Part shown: piece after piece, positions 62,483 through 64,000 of the stretch
Numbering within the stretch: position 1 is the stretch's first letter
Layout: each line of letters begins with the position of its first letter
Assembly (NCBI GenBank): GCA_024239075.1
Contig: JANBVI010000078.1
Location: 169,084-233,083 of the forward strand
Direction: 5' to 3'
DNA: 64,000 nt
From: Fischerella sp. CENA71
Lineage (GTDB): Bacteria > Cyanobacteriota > Cyanobacteriia > Cyanobacteriales > Nostocaceae
Position numbers and translations under genes: made by a program
The notes under the pieces: generated by a model
What the model saw: the letters and a program-made list of their open reading frames with translations, nothing else
Databases searched by the model: none
Told to the model about the DNA's origin: nothing

Positions 62483-64000
<1,518 letters not shown>

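Overview
This window comes from a filamentous, probably heterocyst-forming (Nostocales-type) cyanobacterium. The direct evidence is psbC and the end of psbD at the right edge, the tuf-rpsJ end of the str ribosomal operon at the left edge, a cyanobacterial RNase E with the PNPase-binding arginine nonapeptide, cyanobacteria-restricted families (DUF1830, DUF4079, DUF1997, DICT), many GCGATCGC (HIP1) octamers, and abundant heptanucleotide tandem repeats (TTATCAG, GACTCTT, AATCCAA, GGGAACA types) between genes. Genus cannot be fixed from the sequence alone.

Left part (1-19.7 kb): tuf and rpsJ, a LON-domain protein, pheA, a DUF1997 gene, the rne-rnhB RNA-processing pair with a long structured rne leader, a large two-domain radical SAM protein, a STAS protein, clpS, a CPBP protease, a deleted Ser/Thr kinase remnant, a pentapeptide-repeat protein, a DICT-HD protein, a second radical SAM protein, DUF1830 and DUF4079 genes and tRNA-Gly(TCC). 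Middle (19.7-40 kb): a TonB-like protein, a CyaC-type hybrid kinase/adenylate cyclase, a GNAT acetyltransferase, an AT-rich gene-poor kilobase, an esterase, glutathione reductase, an SDR-type epimerase, a membrane protein, a YefM/RelE-type toxin-antitoxin pair with a recognisable TGTACA operator, a quinone oxidoreductase, ddl, and a 1.5-kb non-coding tract. That tract holds a MITE-like element, long hairpins and a candidate small RNA. Right part (40-64 kb): hydrolase, DUF4112, Uma2, a divergent histidine kinase/response regulator pair, a DUF1830 fusion, HpnA-like epimerase, an RND pump, an HpnG-like phosphorylase, an HtrA protease, an RDD-pentapeptide membrane protein, a polyamine ABC transporter (potA, potD, potB) interrupted by a frameshifted four-helix-bundle gene, PBP2 and psbC/psbD.

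The gene content is mostly chromosomal housekeeping and signalling; no prophage, CRISPR array or large mobile island was seen. The most unusual signals are small-scale: a family of GC-rich heptad-like repeats that sits between genes and has also entered three conserved proteins in frame (radical SAM, CyaC, RND pump); a complete-looking orphan small-RNA gene at about 40.0-40.15 kb; a 201-bp MITE-like element with perfect 13-bp ends and a 9-bp target duplication; and several recent pseudogenes. A CRP-type box upstream of a small gene at 11.3 kb may link to the cAMP-producing CyaC encoded in the same window.
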